A DNA stretch of 64,000 bases from Carya illinoinensis (lineage: Eukaryota; Streptophyta; Magnoliopsida; Fagales; Juglandaceae), in contig NC_056758.1 of assembly GCF_018687715.1 (NCBI RefSeq), positions 24,206,501-24,270,500 of the forward strand. The letters are read 5' to 3'. The notes beneath the pieces are model-generated. The model was given only the letters and a program-made list of their open reading frames with translations. It was not told the origin of the DNA and searched no databases. How positions within the stretch are numbered: the stretch's first letter is position 1; each line of letters opens with the position of its first letter. The position numbers and the translations under genes are program-made. Shown in pieces: positions 34,937 to 46,205 of this stretch.

Positions 34937-35990
34937 GGGACCTTGGCCACAACAAGGGGGTCCCTGGCCGCCACAAGGAGGGCCTTGTCCGCAACAAGAA
35001 GGATTTTGGCCGCAACCAGGAGGTCCTTGGCCATATCAGGGAGGGCCTTGGATGTACCCGGGAGGGTCCAATAGTATGGTGCAAGCCGGGTGCACCTATG
35101 AGCGCTTCTTGGCGCATAGGACTCCACACTTCACTAGAGAAGAGGATCCACTTCAAGCTGGAAAATGGATCAAAGACCTGGAGAGAACATTTGAGGTGTG
35201 TGGATGCACCGAGGCGCAACAGGTACTCTACGCCAGCTATCTCTTGCAAGGTACCGCTTCTGATTGGTGGGATACCAAGAGGGTGATGCTGGAATCAGAA
35301 TTGGGATCTTTCGCTGCGGTGACCTGGTAGCGCTTCAAGAAGGAATTTAATGACCGCTTTTTTCCCGCATAGGTAAGGAAGCAAAAGGCGAGAGAGTTCT
35401 CAGATCTGGTCCAAGGGGGCGCGACAGTGGAACAGTACGCCCGGAGATTCATAGAACTTGGGCGATTTGCTCCTCACCTTATCGCCACAGAGGAGATGCG
35501 AGCTGATCGTTTTTAGGAGGGACTACGCCCTGATATACGCCGTATGGTGGTCAGCCATTGGATATCCACTTTTCAGGAATTAGTGGATGTGGCCACCCTG
35601 GTGGAACGAGAAAATAATCTGAGTATGGGCTCCCCTCCAGGGCATAAGAGGCGGAGTTTTTCTGGTGAAGGAAGCAGCTCGGGTTCGCCTCAGAAATTTG
35701 TTCAGTGGACCGGGACTCGACCGCAAGCATCCTCAAGTGTTTGCATGGGAGGATGTGTGCCTGTTTGCGGAGTTTGTAATAGAGCCCATGTGGGTGAGTG
35801 CCCTTCTTGTGGGGTTCGATGTTATAATTGTGGCCAGCAGGGTCACTTTGCCCGAGAATGTCCAAGAACAGTTTAAGGAAGCCGTAGAGGTAGACGCGGT
35901 GGAAGAACAAACCTGAGACAAACAGTGCAAGCCCGGGTTTATGCTGTCACACCCGGAGAGGTGGATGATGAGGCGCCAGCGACCCATGAT
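34937..35990 (+). pseudogene. Chromovirus gag
   Basis: After the heptads comes the gag core (FTREEDPLQAGKWIKDLE, then QGTASDWWDT). The end has a zinc knuckle C-Y-N-C-G-Q-Q-G-H-F-A-R-E-C near 35821-35862. Stops at 35328 (Gln to TAG), 35370, 35514 and 35874 (all fitting CAG/CAA to TAG/TAA) break an otherwise open frame. The N-terminal methionine is lost or lies in the LTR junction. Confidence 0.85.
34941..35066 (+). repeat. Six 21-bp tandem repeats in gag
   Basis: Units begin at 34941, 34962, 34983, 35004, 35025 and 35046. Each encodes a variant of the heptad GPWPQQG, giving a Pro/Trp/Gly-rich N-terminus. They directly follow the LTR deletion, and the frame is open across the junction. Confidence 0.85.
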
Positions 35991-36089
35991 GCTGGAGTAA
36001 TCACAGGTATGGATTAATTTAATTTTAAGTTGGATTTAATTTTTGGTGTATTTGGTTTCTTCTTTGTTTTTTTGGATTTCATGGGTTGA

Positions 36090-36725
36090 TGTGTTTGGTT
36101 CAGGAAGAGTCCGTTTGTATGAGTTTTATGCTTGTACTTTGTTTGATTCCGGTACATCGCAGTCATTTGTATCTTCCACGTTTGCGCGGGTGTGTAATTT
36201 GGTCACGGAACCGTTGCTGAAGGTGAAATGGTAGTGGTGTTCCATGGTTGCTTTGGGATGCCCGTTAAATTTTGAGGGAAGGTTCTTGGATGCCGATTTG
36301 GTGGTATTCAAGCTGTTGGGTTTTGATATCATCCTCGGAATGGATTGGCTATACTGATATTCTGCTAGTATTAATTGCAGAAGTCAGATAATTAGCTTTC
36401 AGCTTCCAGATGGTGATTGTCTGGAATTTGCAGGGAGTAAGTTAAAAGAAAAGCCGATAATTATATCGGCAATTCAAGAAAGAAGGGAGATTGCATAGGG
36501 AGCGGATGCATTCTTGGTTCAGATGGTGTCCACGCCGTCCAAGGAGAAGTCTTTGGCAGACATTCTAGTTGTGGAAGAATTCCCCGATGTGTTTGTGGAT
36601 GACTTGCCCGGACTACCCCCTGTGCGGGAAATGGAGTTTGTTATAGACTTGGAACCTGGAGCGGCGCCTGTGCATAAAGCTCCTTATCGCATGGCACCGG
36701 CTGAATTAAAAGAGTTAAAGACTCA
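36090..36725 (+). pseudogene. Chromovirus protease
   Basis: DSG at 36145-36153 matches the retropepsin active site (TLFDSGTSQSFVS), with the second block DIILGMDWL. A stop at 36355 and a TAG at 36496 follow. A frame lesion near 36725 separates it from RT. The linker LPGLPPVREMEFVIDL is kept. Inactive by truncation. Confidence 0.83.
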
Positions 36726-37960
36726 GTTGAGCTGGTAGAGAAGGGATTTATTCAGCCTAGTACGTCACCATGGGGTGCACCAGTTTTATTTGTTAAAAAG
36801 AAAGATGGAACCCTCCGTATGTGCATAGATTATCGGGAATTGAATAAGGTGACCATCAAAAATAAATATCCTCTCCCGCGGATAGATGATTTATTTGATC
36901 AGCTTCAAGGAGCAGTTGTGTTCTCTAAAATTGATTTGAGGTCGGGATACTACCAGCTGAGGATCAGAGACAAAGATGTGCCTAAAACTGCTTTCAGGTC
37001 GAGGTATGGACATTATGAATTTAAGGTGATGCCGTTTGGGTTAGCTAATGCCCCTGCTGCTTTCATGGATTTAATGAATCGAGTGTTTCGACCTTATCTG
37101 GATTCCTTTGTGGTAGTATTTATTGATGATATTCTGATTTATTCCTGAGATGTTGAAGAGCACGTGTATCATCTTCGTCTGGTACTTGGGAAATTGAGAG
37201 AACACCAGTTGTACGCCAAGCTCAGCAAGTGTGAATTCTGGTTGGAAGAAGTTAAATTTCTTGGGCATGTAATTTCCTGAGACGGAGTGGCTGTTGATCC
37301 TAGTAAGGTAGAAGCCATTTTGTCATGGTAGCGCCCGACTACAGTGCGCGAGATCTGGAGTTTCTTGGGGCTGGCCGGATACTACCGAAGATTTGTAGAG
37401 GGTTTTGCTCGCCTATCCGGACCTCTCACAGCTTTGACTCGGAAGAATACAGAATTTGTTTGGTCAGATAAATGTGAGAGAAGCTTCCAAGAATTAAAGA
37501 ACAGGTTGACGACGGCACCAGTGTTAGCGCTCCCAGAACCGCATAAGCCATTCGTAGTCTTCAGTGATGCGTCTAAGTTTGGTTTGGGTTGTGTCCTTAT
37601 GCAGGAAGGACGAGTTGTTGCCTATGCATCTCGTCAGCTAAAGGACCATGAGAAGAATTATCCGACGCACGATCTAGAATTGGCTGCGATTGTTTTTGCT
37701 CTCAAGATCTGGCGGCACTTCTTGTATGGGGAAGCTTGCGAGGTATTTACTGATCACAAGAGCTTGAAGCATTTGTTTTCCCAGAAAAATCTGAATATGA
37801 GGCAGAGGCGATGGCTGGAGCTAATCAGTGACTATCAGTGTGAGATCAAGTACCATCCGGGGAGGGCTAATATAGTTGCTGATGCTTTGAGCCGGAAGTC
37901 ACACTTGGAGGATGAAGCCGAGCCATCAGAATTGGATTCGTTGCTTTGTGGGATGAGAAG
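36726..37960 (+). pseudogene. Chromovirus reverse transcriptase and RNase H
   Basis: RT has [23 protein letters not shown] and the catalytic FIDD at 37119-37130. Stops at 37146 (CGA to TGA), 37278 (CGA to TGA) and 37329 (CAG to TAG) break it. RNase H starts about 37550 with [15 protein letters not shown] and continues through [24 protein letters not shown] and [10 protein letters not shown]. Catalytic positions appear conserved. Confidence 0.88.
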
Positions 37961-39461
37961 GCTCCTTATAGAGAGTTCGCAGCAAGAAGAGATTTTATCT
38001 TCAGTTCTTGATATTCGGGTAACTAATTTTGAAGAATTGAAGACTCTCCAAAGGAAGGATCCGAAGCTGCTGAACATCAGGAAAAGAGTCAGAAAATCTC
38101 GAGGGCCGTTGCATTATAGCATGGATAACGATGGGATACTTCGGTTCCGAGATCGCAGAGTGGTCCCTAAAGACTCAGAATTCAAGGAGCGGATCATGGC
38201 GGAAGCTCATGTGGCCCCTTATTCAGTTCATCCCGGCAGTACAAAGATGTACCGGGACTTGAAGAAAAATTACTGGTGGGATGGAATGAAGAAGGATATT
38301 GCCTTGTATGTTGAGAAATGCCACACATGCCGTCAAGTGAAGGCCGAGCATCAAATACCTGCAGGTATGCTCCAACCCCTCCCTATTCCTGAGTGGAAAT
38401 GGGATGACATCACGATGGACTTTGTAGTGGGTTTGCCGAGAACGCCTAGTGGGAAAAATTCTGTTTAGGTGATTGTTGACCGGTTAACGAAGAGTGCTCA
38501 TTTTCTGCCTGTTAATAACACCGACTCTTTGGGTAAGTTGACCCGCTTGTATGTCAAGGAGATAGTGTGGCTACACGGCATACCAAAGAGTATAGTGTCG
38601 GATCGAGACCCGAGGTTCATGTCGCAGTTCTGGAAGAGTTTGCAGGCAGCTTTGGGTACTAAGTTGAAGTTCAGTACTGCATATCACCCTCAGATAGACG
38701 GCCAGTCAGAGCGCACCATTCAGACCCTTGAAGACATGTTGTGAGCATGTGTCATGGAATTTCAAGGGAGTTGGGAAAACCATCTGCTGCTCATCGAGTT
38801 TGCATATAATAATAGCTTCCATGCGACTATTCAGATGGCTCCCTATGAGGCTCTTTATGGGAGAAAGTGTAGGTCGCCCTTGTGTTGGGATGAAGTCGGG
38901 GAGAGTAGGATAATTGGACCCGAAATAATTCAAGAGATGCAAAGCCAAGTCCGGATCATCAGAAATAAAATGGCGGCAGCTCAGAGTCGCCAGAAAAGCT
39001 ACGCTGATACCAGAAGGAGAGAGTTGTCTTTTGAAGTTGGTGATTGGGTTTACCTTAGAGTCTCCCCTATGAGAGGTGTTAAGCGTTTTGGTAAGAAGAG
39101 GAAGCTAGATCTGAGGTATGTCGGCCCTTTTCAGATTCTGGAGAAAGTAGGGTCCGTCGCCTATAGAGTTGCTTTGCCAGAATATTTTGGGGATGTTCAT
39201 GATGTCTTCCACGTATCATCCCTGAAGAAGAGCTTTGGACAGCAAGAGCCACGCTTCGTCGACCCAGAGGGTATTCAGTTGCAACCGGATCTCACTTATG
39301 AAGTTGTTCCGTCGCAGATCATGGATTGGAAGGAGCAACAGTTGAGGTCCAAGACGATACCTTTGGTTAAGGTGGCTTGGGGAGATCCGTTAGCACAAGA
39401 CTTCTCTTGGGAGCGAGTAGCGGACATGAGGGAGCAGTACCCATACTTGTTTGAAGGATGA
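37961..39461 (+). pseudogene. Chromovirus integrase with C-terminal chromodomain-type tail
   Basis: Zinc-binding HHCC domain (H...H, then C-H-T-C at 38210-38345). Core with [13 protein letters not shown], then a TAG at 38466. [13 protein letters not shown] and the DGQSERTIQ block (38540-38744) supply the other acidic residues. TGA at 38742-38744 (CGA to TGA). Then the core end, a GPFQILEKVG block, and a tail HDVFHVSSLKK...VKVAWG ending at 39459-39461. The tail resembles the region where chromodomains sit in Tekay-type elements. Confidence 0.85.
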
Positions 39462-39561
39462 AGGTATGTATCCTAATCTTGGTCGCAGATGGTTTGTGTG
39501 TTTTTATGTGGCTTCTTTAAGTTGGTGGTTGATCTTGTAAATTTCGAGGACGAAATTTGTT

Positions 39562-39577
39562 TTTAAGGGGGGGAGGA
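39562..39577 (+). other. Chromovirus polypurine tract
   Basis: A long G/A run (ending GGGGGGGAGGA) sits immediately before the TGTGATGACCC start of the 3' LTR, the priming site for plus-strand DNA. Confidence 0.85.
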
Positions 39578-41663
39578 TGTGATGACCCGCTTTTGAGTGT
39601 ATTTTCACTGAAGGGTTGTTTTATTTTAATTAATATATTAGTTTAGTTATTTTAATTTATTGCGTTTAATATTTGTTTTTAATTTATTTGTTGTTGTGTT
39701 TTATTTCTTTTAGTCGTTTTCAGTTTTTAATCTCGTTTCGGCGGTTTAGTTTTGTTTTCCCGGAATAAGGATTAGACCTCATCTTCTTTTCCTACACCTC
39801 TTTTCCCTTTTTCCTTTTTCTTTTTCCTTTTTCTCTTTTTCTTCTTTCTTTTTCTTTCTTTTTCTCTTTTTTCTTTCTTTTCTTTTTTTTTTCTTCTCCT
39901 TCCCCGCTTCGACCCCGTCCCTCTCTCTCTCCTCCGCCCCCACTGGTCGACTCATCTCCCTCCGGTGCACCTCCCCACCAATTCCCACCCCCATCCGGCC
40001 GGCCGTTTGGCCGAAAAACCCCCTTAAAGCCTACACGGTTTTTGGCTCGATCCGCCGCCGTCGCTCCACCTCCGGCCACCATTTCTTCACCACTTCATCA
40101 CCGGTCCCTTGCCATCCTAACCCACCTATTTTCGGCCTCCAACAACCACCGGAACAGCTCCCACGAGCTAGCTTTCCTTTTTGGAAAATCAGGCCTCTCT
40201 CCGGCGTTTTCGCTGCCACCCACGGCCAACCACCACTTCCAATAGCTTCACAATCATCCCTAGACCATTCCCTATCGATCCCAAGCCCTGGTTTGTCCCC
40301 GTTCAAAAGTGGGTATTTCACAACCCATGTCCACAGTGGTTTTTCATTGTAACGTTGCTTTTTCTCCGCCGTTTGCAACGCTGGGTGTTTTCTAAAAATT
40401 ACCGTATAGCGCTGTAAGTATTTTCCAAACCCTATTTTCAGATTTAAATATATATCGCTCATTCAATTTATTTTATCAGCTAGTTGGTTGATTCCGGACT
40501 GAGTCCGAGGAGTTTGGGGGTCGGATGGATGGAGGACGGAGTTGCTTGATTTATTGTATTATGGTTGGTTGTTTGTTTTGTGCATTGATAATTGCATTTG
40601 CATGGTGCATGCACGTGTATTTTATTTTATTTGAGAAATCCTGTTTTGCTGGCGTGAATGGATTTTCGGGTGCGTGTGTCTCACGAGCCCAAGCCGGGAT
40701 GGGTTATTATCTCGGTGGAGCTCCTCTGATCACTCGGGAGTGGATAATACTGAGTGACGTCCCCTGAGTTGTCGCTGGGCGACGACGGGAGCGGGGCTAG
40801 AGGATGGCTTGGCCAGGTATGCGCTGGGCGCGAGTCTGGGCATCGCTCTACTCACCGACTCCGTGGCCCTTCACTGGCGAGAGCTAGAGGATGGCCTGGC
40901 GAGGTACGCGCTGGGCGCGAGTCTGGACATCACTCGTTTAGGTGTCACATGCGTGGTCGTTACCTGCGGTGTGGCACAGAGCCAGGGTCTGCGGATGATC
41001 CCTAGGGGAGATCATGGTGCATGCAAAACTGGATTGTTTTTATGGTTTTCGGATGTGGGCCATTTTCTGGGAAAATGACGAGTTTTGGTTTTGAGGCTTT
41101 TGATCCATTTTCTGGGAAAATGGTGGTTTGGACCATTATTTGGGATAATGACGAGGCTTGGTTTTGAGGATATGTTTTTATGGGCCAAATGGGTTTTTTT
41201 GGCATGCGTGGAAAAAATGTGGTTTTGCGGGACATGTGCATTGGCTTTTCTTGCATCCATGTTGCTTGAGTTCTATGTGTTTTTATCTGGTGGTGTTTGG
41301 GTTTTACTTACCTGCGGTACCATTTTTGGTTCCGTAGTTTTTGGTGCAGAGTTCGAGGATGAGGAGGAGGAGGCTGAGCCCGAGGATGCGGCTCCGCCGG
41401 GTTGCTGATGTTATGCTTTGTATTTGATATTATATTATATTCGTGTTTTGTAATATTTATTTATGTATGTTTGGAATAGCTTTGTATTAAACAAGAAAAA
41501 TTCTGGTACTTAGTTATTGACTTGCTTTTCGCTGCGTATTTCTCGTGCACATTGTTGCTTTTGCACACACTTGGCACACGTTGTTAGGGTGGTGACCCGT
41601 GATGTCATCATCCGGACGTCTCGATTTTCCCGTGTCCGTGCGTGGGGATTTGGGGGTGTCACA
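39578..41663 (+). repeat. Chromovirus 3' LTR
   Basis: TGTGATGACCC to GGGGGTGTCACA, 2086 bp, the reference LTR for family 1. It contains the T/C tract, GCGCTGTAAGTATTT (GTAAGTA at 40414-40420), an internal near-duplicate starting at 40796 and 40880, and an acidic frame ending TGA 41406-41408. Confidence 0.88.
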
Positions 41664-43150
41664 AAAATCAATAATTTTTTATTGAAGTAGAGGACTAGAC
41701 AATTGTTTAGAAACTTTTTGAATTTGATTTCCTGTTGAAGGAAATTCAAATGTTGATTTTTTGCTGAAAGTAAAAATTCTAAACTTTTGTTAGTGTCAAT
41801 TTCAAATTTTGAAGCAAATTTAAATTTCACTTGTTGTCCAAAAGGATAAGTGGTAATGCCATCTTTATCAGAAATAAAAGGGTATAAAGCTGAGATAAAA
41901 GAAATTTCTAATATTGTGGGACATATTTCAGACTAAAATAGAAGGAATTTTAAAACAAACATTATCTTAGCAAACATGAGCATTGTTGAGCTCATAAGTA
42001 ATCTTCATTTGAGATCCATTTGCTACAAATAATTTTTCAGTAGATTTTTCATAATACTAGGTATCAATCCTTCTTGGATACAATTCATATCTGATTTGGA
42101 ATCAATCATGGCAACAATAGAAAATTTAAATTCATGGCAGACAATAATATTAACACGTTAAAACCATTTGGGAGGAATAGAATTATGAATTAATGCAATC
42201 TGATAATCTGAAGGTTTCTCTTTAGATTTTTCAAAACTTTTTGGTTGCTCATTGTCATCAGAAGGAGTATCATGATCAAAGTGTTTATCAATTTTAAAAC
42301 ATAAAATTTCTTGTTTTAAAGCACTATTTGAAGTTTTGAGATTATTGATCTCAGTTTTGAGTTAAATAATTTCTTTTTTAATCAAATTAACTTCATTTTG
42401 TAAATCATTTGTAGAAATATCTTTGGGTTTTTTCTTTCGACATCTTTCTAAAGTATCTTGAAAATCGATCATTTGTTTAGAAGATTCTGATTCTGGACGA
42501 AATATGGACTTCTTAAGCTTAAGAAGAATATTCTTCTTCTTTGAGCGCTGGATCTTGTATTTGGGAAATTAGATTTAACAAAAGATTTTCTTGTTCTTCA
42601 ACTTTGGTGATTGTCTTACCCGTAGGCTTACAACAAGAATCATTAAAATTACAACCAAGCTTAATATTGGGAGAATCAGAGGATCCAGTGTCTGAGTGAT
42701 CTTTAGTTTATTGGGCTTTTGGGTGCATTTATCAGCAAAAAAAGTCCCTTTTTGCCACAATTAAAAAATTTTCCTTTTGAAGCATTTTGAAAATTCTTTT
42801 TCGTATAAAAAGATTTTTTATTAAAGGGTTTTTTTTTTTTTTAAAAAAAAAATCATCATGGGGTTTTCTCCTTTTTCCACCATGAGGTTTAGAAAACTTT
42901 GTACATAATTTTTAGGATCAGAGCCAAGTTTCAGCTCTTGGTGATTATTAGTTTGTAATTACTTCATTTCATTTCATTCCTTTTGTTGTTCTTCAAATCA
43001 AAGACTGAGCTCTTTCTCTGTCTAGTTACCCCTAGATTTGTCAAGAGACCTATTATCTTGTAAGACCTGTTGCTAGGAAAGTGTAGGGCAATTAGATGCC
43101 AGGGTGTGAGATAAGGTATGAGAGTACCTACGACTTCTGAAGTGTAAAGC
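41664..43150 (-). pseudogene. Endogenous pararetrovirus: coat-protein tail, zinc knuckle and protease
   Basis: On the minus strand, in order: a basic coat-protein tail (about 43000-42780), a CCHC knuckle near 42760-42710 with altered Cys/His residues, a coiled-coil-like Lys/Glu/Ile stretch (about 42420-42290), and an aspartic-protease-like region (about 42140-42050) whose D-S-G-type triad is changed. It continues to the sequence preceding RT and stops at the chromovirus LTR. Multiple stops and shifts. Family Caulimoviridae by domain order. Genus not resolved. Confidence 0.65.
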
Positions 43151-43169
43151 AATGTTTTGATTAATAACA

Positions 43170-43860
43170 AAATAAGTAGAATGTTTAGATCTAATTCAAC
43201 TATTACTTCTAGGACTGTATCCCCTGATATCATTAATGAGGAAGATGTCTCTGTTGAATTAACTGATTCAATTGATTTGAATCGATGAACTATTCCACCG
43301 ATTCAACCAATCTCTATTTACAAAACAAACTAGTTTCAATCTCAATTTAAGACTGAGTTCAAAGTTAAAACTATTGAACAAATTTATGTTATTTCAAAAT
43401 CTCAAGAAAAATGTTATTTTTTTAACAGGAAATCCATACAAGATTTCCAGTTAAAAGGATACAAATTTTTGCATATTGGATCTGTTCAAGTTGTTATCAA
43501 ACTTTTAAGAACGAAAGGCATCAACGCTTCTATTTTACTCTGTTTAAGAGATGCTAGACACAACCAGTTTGAAACAGCATTCTTGGAATGATTCAATCCT
43601 CTTTATCCAGTGGTCCTATTTATTTTGATTGTTTTCTTGATTTACCACTTACTTTGGATGATCCCAATATTTTAAAAGCTTTAACTTTAAACATTGCTAC
43701 TTGTAGTTATGATATGATCGAAGGTAGCAAACCTCTTGCTATTGTTTATCGTATTTATTATAGGGTTTTAAAGATGACTTTAAATCCAAAAGCTGTTTTA
43801 AAATCCAAAAGAGACAAAACTTTGTTAATTCAAAGTTCAACCCCTGACGCGAACATTTAA
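43170..43860 (+). pseudogene. Endogenous pararetrovirus movement protein
   Basis: The frame from about 43180 resembles the Caulimoviridae movement protein (family 30K), which would carry virus between cells. Conserved landmarks are a GINA...CLRDAR-type block near 43518-43571 and a downstream block near 43650-43760. Stops at 43288 and 43331 and a lesion near 43588 disable it. It lies head-to-head with the minus-strand segment starting at 43150, which is not the normal viral order. Confidence 0.75.
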
Positions 43861-43904
43861 GTTCCAAAAATGATTTATTAGAAAGATATTACTCTACCCA
43901 GTGA

Positions 43905-45190
43905 ATGTTAGAACATGAAGTTCCTCCTGCCAAGGTTTTTACTAACAAACCTGATTGTGATTATATTAAACAATATTTAGATGGTACTGTTAACATTAGT
44001 TTTGATCAAACTCCAGCACCTAGTATAAGAAGAAATTCTTTTGCTGGATCTAGATCTTCTTTTGTTGGTATTGTTTTGGAAAATCCAGTAAGAAGGGATC
44101 AAAATCTTAATCTCAACACATTTTTGGAAGATTTTGCCAAGGCAGCCCAACCTGTTTTAAAGAATCCTGATTCAAAGGTTTATGGATTTGCCCTTGAATG
44201 TTTCAACATCCTTGATTTTTAATCACAAGCCATTGAAAAATCACAACATCCTTGATTTTGTTGGTATATTAATCACAAGCCATTGAAAAACCTTTGATTG
44301 TTTTACCATAGACAAGGTCAAAACTTGATTTTCAAACAAAACAGGCCAAGACTCTTGATAAAATTAATCAAATGCTCAAAGAAATTAAAAGAGCAAAACC
44401 TTCCACTAGTGCTTTAACCAGCAAACAAGGGGAAGATGGTTTTGTTCAAACTACAGATGAGGATTCCTCTGATAGTGATTCTTCAACTATAAAGAATATT
44501 GATTTACTTGAAAAGAATTTTCTAAATTTTGATTTAAAACCTGAAATTGCTGGACTTTCAAAGAATTTTCTAGATTTTGATTTAAAACCTGAAATTGCTG
44601 GACTTTCTTCTAAACCCAATCCAATGAGTTTTAGAAGAACTGGTATTCCAAACCCACTCTTCCCGATTTACAATTTGAAAAAAAGATTTTTTTAATCTCA
44701 ATCTTCATATTCTACTGACAAAACTTACGAATGGAATATTGATGAGATGTCTGAACAAGAAATCCTTAATACCATGAGTAAGATGTCTCTTGTTGCAAAT
44801 GCTTATATTAACAATAATATCAGAGAACTTGATATTGTTATTATTTTAACTACTGGTTTTACTAGAATGATCCTTAATTGGTGAGATAAACATCTTACTG
44901 CGGAGACCAGAGAATTAATCCAACATGCTGTCAAAAAGATGACAATGGGTCACCTATTTTCAATACAGATATTGGAATGGCACAGCCTGATGGTGTTAAT
45001 ACTTTAATCTATACTATTATTAAACATTTTATTGGTACTCCTTCAAATATTACAAATTGTGTTAGTGATTATTTGAATAATTTAAGATGCCGAAAAATGT
45101 CCGACTATCGTTGGTATCAAGATATTTTTATGTCCAGGGTGATGCTTTGTGATGACAGTCAGAAGCCCTACTGAAAGAAAAATTTGTTTC
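43905..45190 (+). pseudogene. Endogenous pararetrovirus coat-protein N-terminal part
   Basis: Several frames on the plus strand (43905-44222, 44372-44695, 44700-45174) show an acidic Ser-rich linker and, near 44780-45170, the conserved core of plant Caulimoviridae coat proteins (aromatic and Trp landmarks). Stops and shifts lie near 44221, 44693 and 44881. The coat zinc-knuckle end is on the opposite strand at about 42760, so the gene was split by rearrangement. Confidence 0.7.
44512..44607 (+). repeat. Two 48-bp tandem repeats in the viral coat region
   Basis: Units at 44512-44559 and 44560-44607 differ at one base. 48 is a multiple of three, so the repeat adds 16 residues without a frame change. 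Confidence 0.85.
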
Positions 45191-45199
45191 AGAATGCTA

Positions 45200-45425
45200 C
45201 CATGATGATTTTATATATTATATATAAAAATTCATATAAAAATATTTATATAATATAAAAAATTATTATATATATGAATTGGTCCAATTTGGTGTTAGAA
45301 AAAGAAAATCAGAACTGGATTGATTTCGACCAATTTTGAGAAAAATAGAATTGGTACCAGACTGAACTGGTTTTGAATTGAACCGAACCCATCCAGTTTT
45401 TTTTTTTTTTTTTTTTTCATCCATA
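45200..45425. mobile_element. hAT-like element, right part
   Basis: Continues the AT-rich sequence begun at 29224 with GAATTGGTCCAATTTGG-type blocks also seen in the element at 49264. It ends in a T-run and CATCCATA. It follows directly on the pararetrovirus. Confidence 0.5.
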
Positions 45426-45535
45426 CTTTTGGTAGCCAAACTAGTGAAAATAAAATTCAACCCATGAAAATATCCTTGCTGAGGGGGATTCAAATGTTGG
45501 GACACTCTCACCCTAGTCCATAAAAGACTTTTCAT
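45426..45535 (-). other. First piece of a split minus-strand open frame
   Basis: Begins at an ATG next to a stop and stays open to 45426, then continues at 29223 when the hAT-like element and one duplication are removed. Not recognised. A CCCCCTCAG near 45485 could be a splice acceptor. Confidence 0.25.
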
Positions 45536-45789
45536 TTAATAATGGCTTGCAATAAAAGCCTATCCATGCATGAATATTTTCACACAAATTAACTTTGATG
45601 GATTCCATCCTCTGTGACTCAAAAAATGGTTTGATTCATATTGATTTAAATTGAATAGGTCAAAAATCGAATCGATTTAGTGAATTTTTTGAATCGTTGA
45701 TTAAACTGCTTCAATTGACCAATTTAGATTGATTCAAACTGATTTTAACTGATGTGAGCTGATTCCCACCGATTCAAAACTATATATTA
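45536..45789. other. AT-rich flank without genes
   Basis: Contains several direct copies of GATTCAAAC/GATTGATTC-type words at 45620-45780, but no feature. Confidence 0.5.
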
Positions 45790-46125
45790 TGTAATGACCC
45801 GTTTTTGCGTGTATTTTCACCGAAGGGTTGTTTTTAATTTAATTAATATATTGATTGATTTATTTTAAATTATTGCGTTTTAAATTGATTTTTATTTATT
45901 TGCTATTGTGTTTTATTTATTTAGTCGTTTTACTGTTTTTTTTAAAAAAGTTTTTGGTGGATCTGTTTTGGTTTTCGGAGTGAGGATTGGACCTCATTTC
46001 TTCCCTCCACCTTTTCTTTTCTCTTTTTCCTTTTTCTCTTTTTTCTATTTTCTTTCCTTTTCTTTTTCTCTTTCTTTCTTTTTCCCTTTCTTTCCCGTGC
46101 GATCCCCCCCCGTGCATCTTCTCTC

Positions 46126-46205
<80 letters not shown>

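Larger units (their letters stand above)
33487..41663 (+). mobile_element. Chromovirus (Ty3/gypsy, Tekay-like), degraded gag-pol copy
   Basis: Order: truncated 5' LTR (33487-34936), gag, protease, RT, RNase H, integrase with chromodomain-type end, polypurine tract, 3' LTR (39578-41663). Integrase after RT and a C-terminal extension after the GPY/F-type block indicate a chromovirus. It is the only family 1 copy here with coding sequence. The flanks AGGTA and AAAAT do not match, so no target duplication is present although both outer ends are intact. No primer site remains. Confidence 0.88.
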
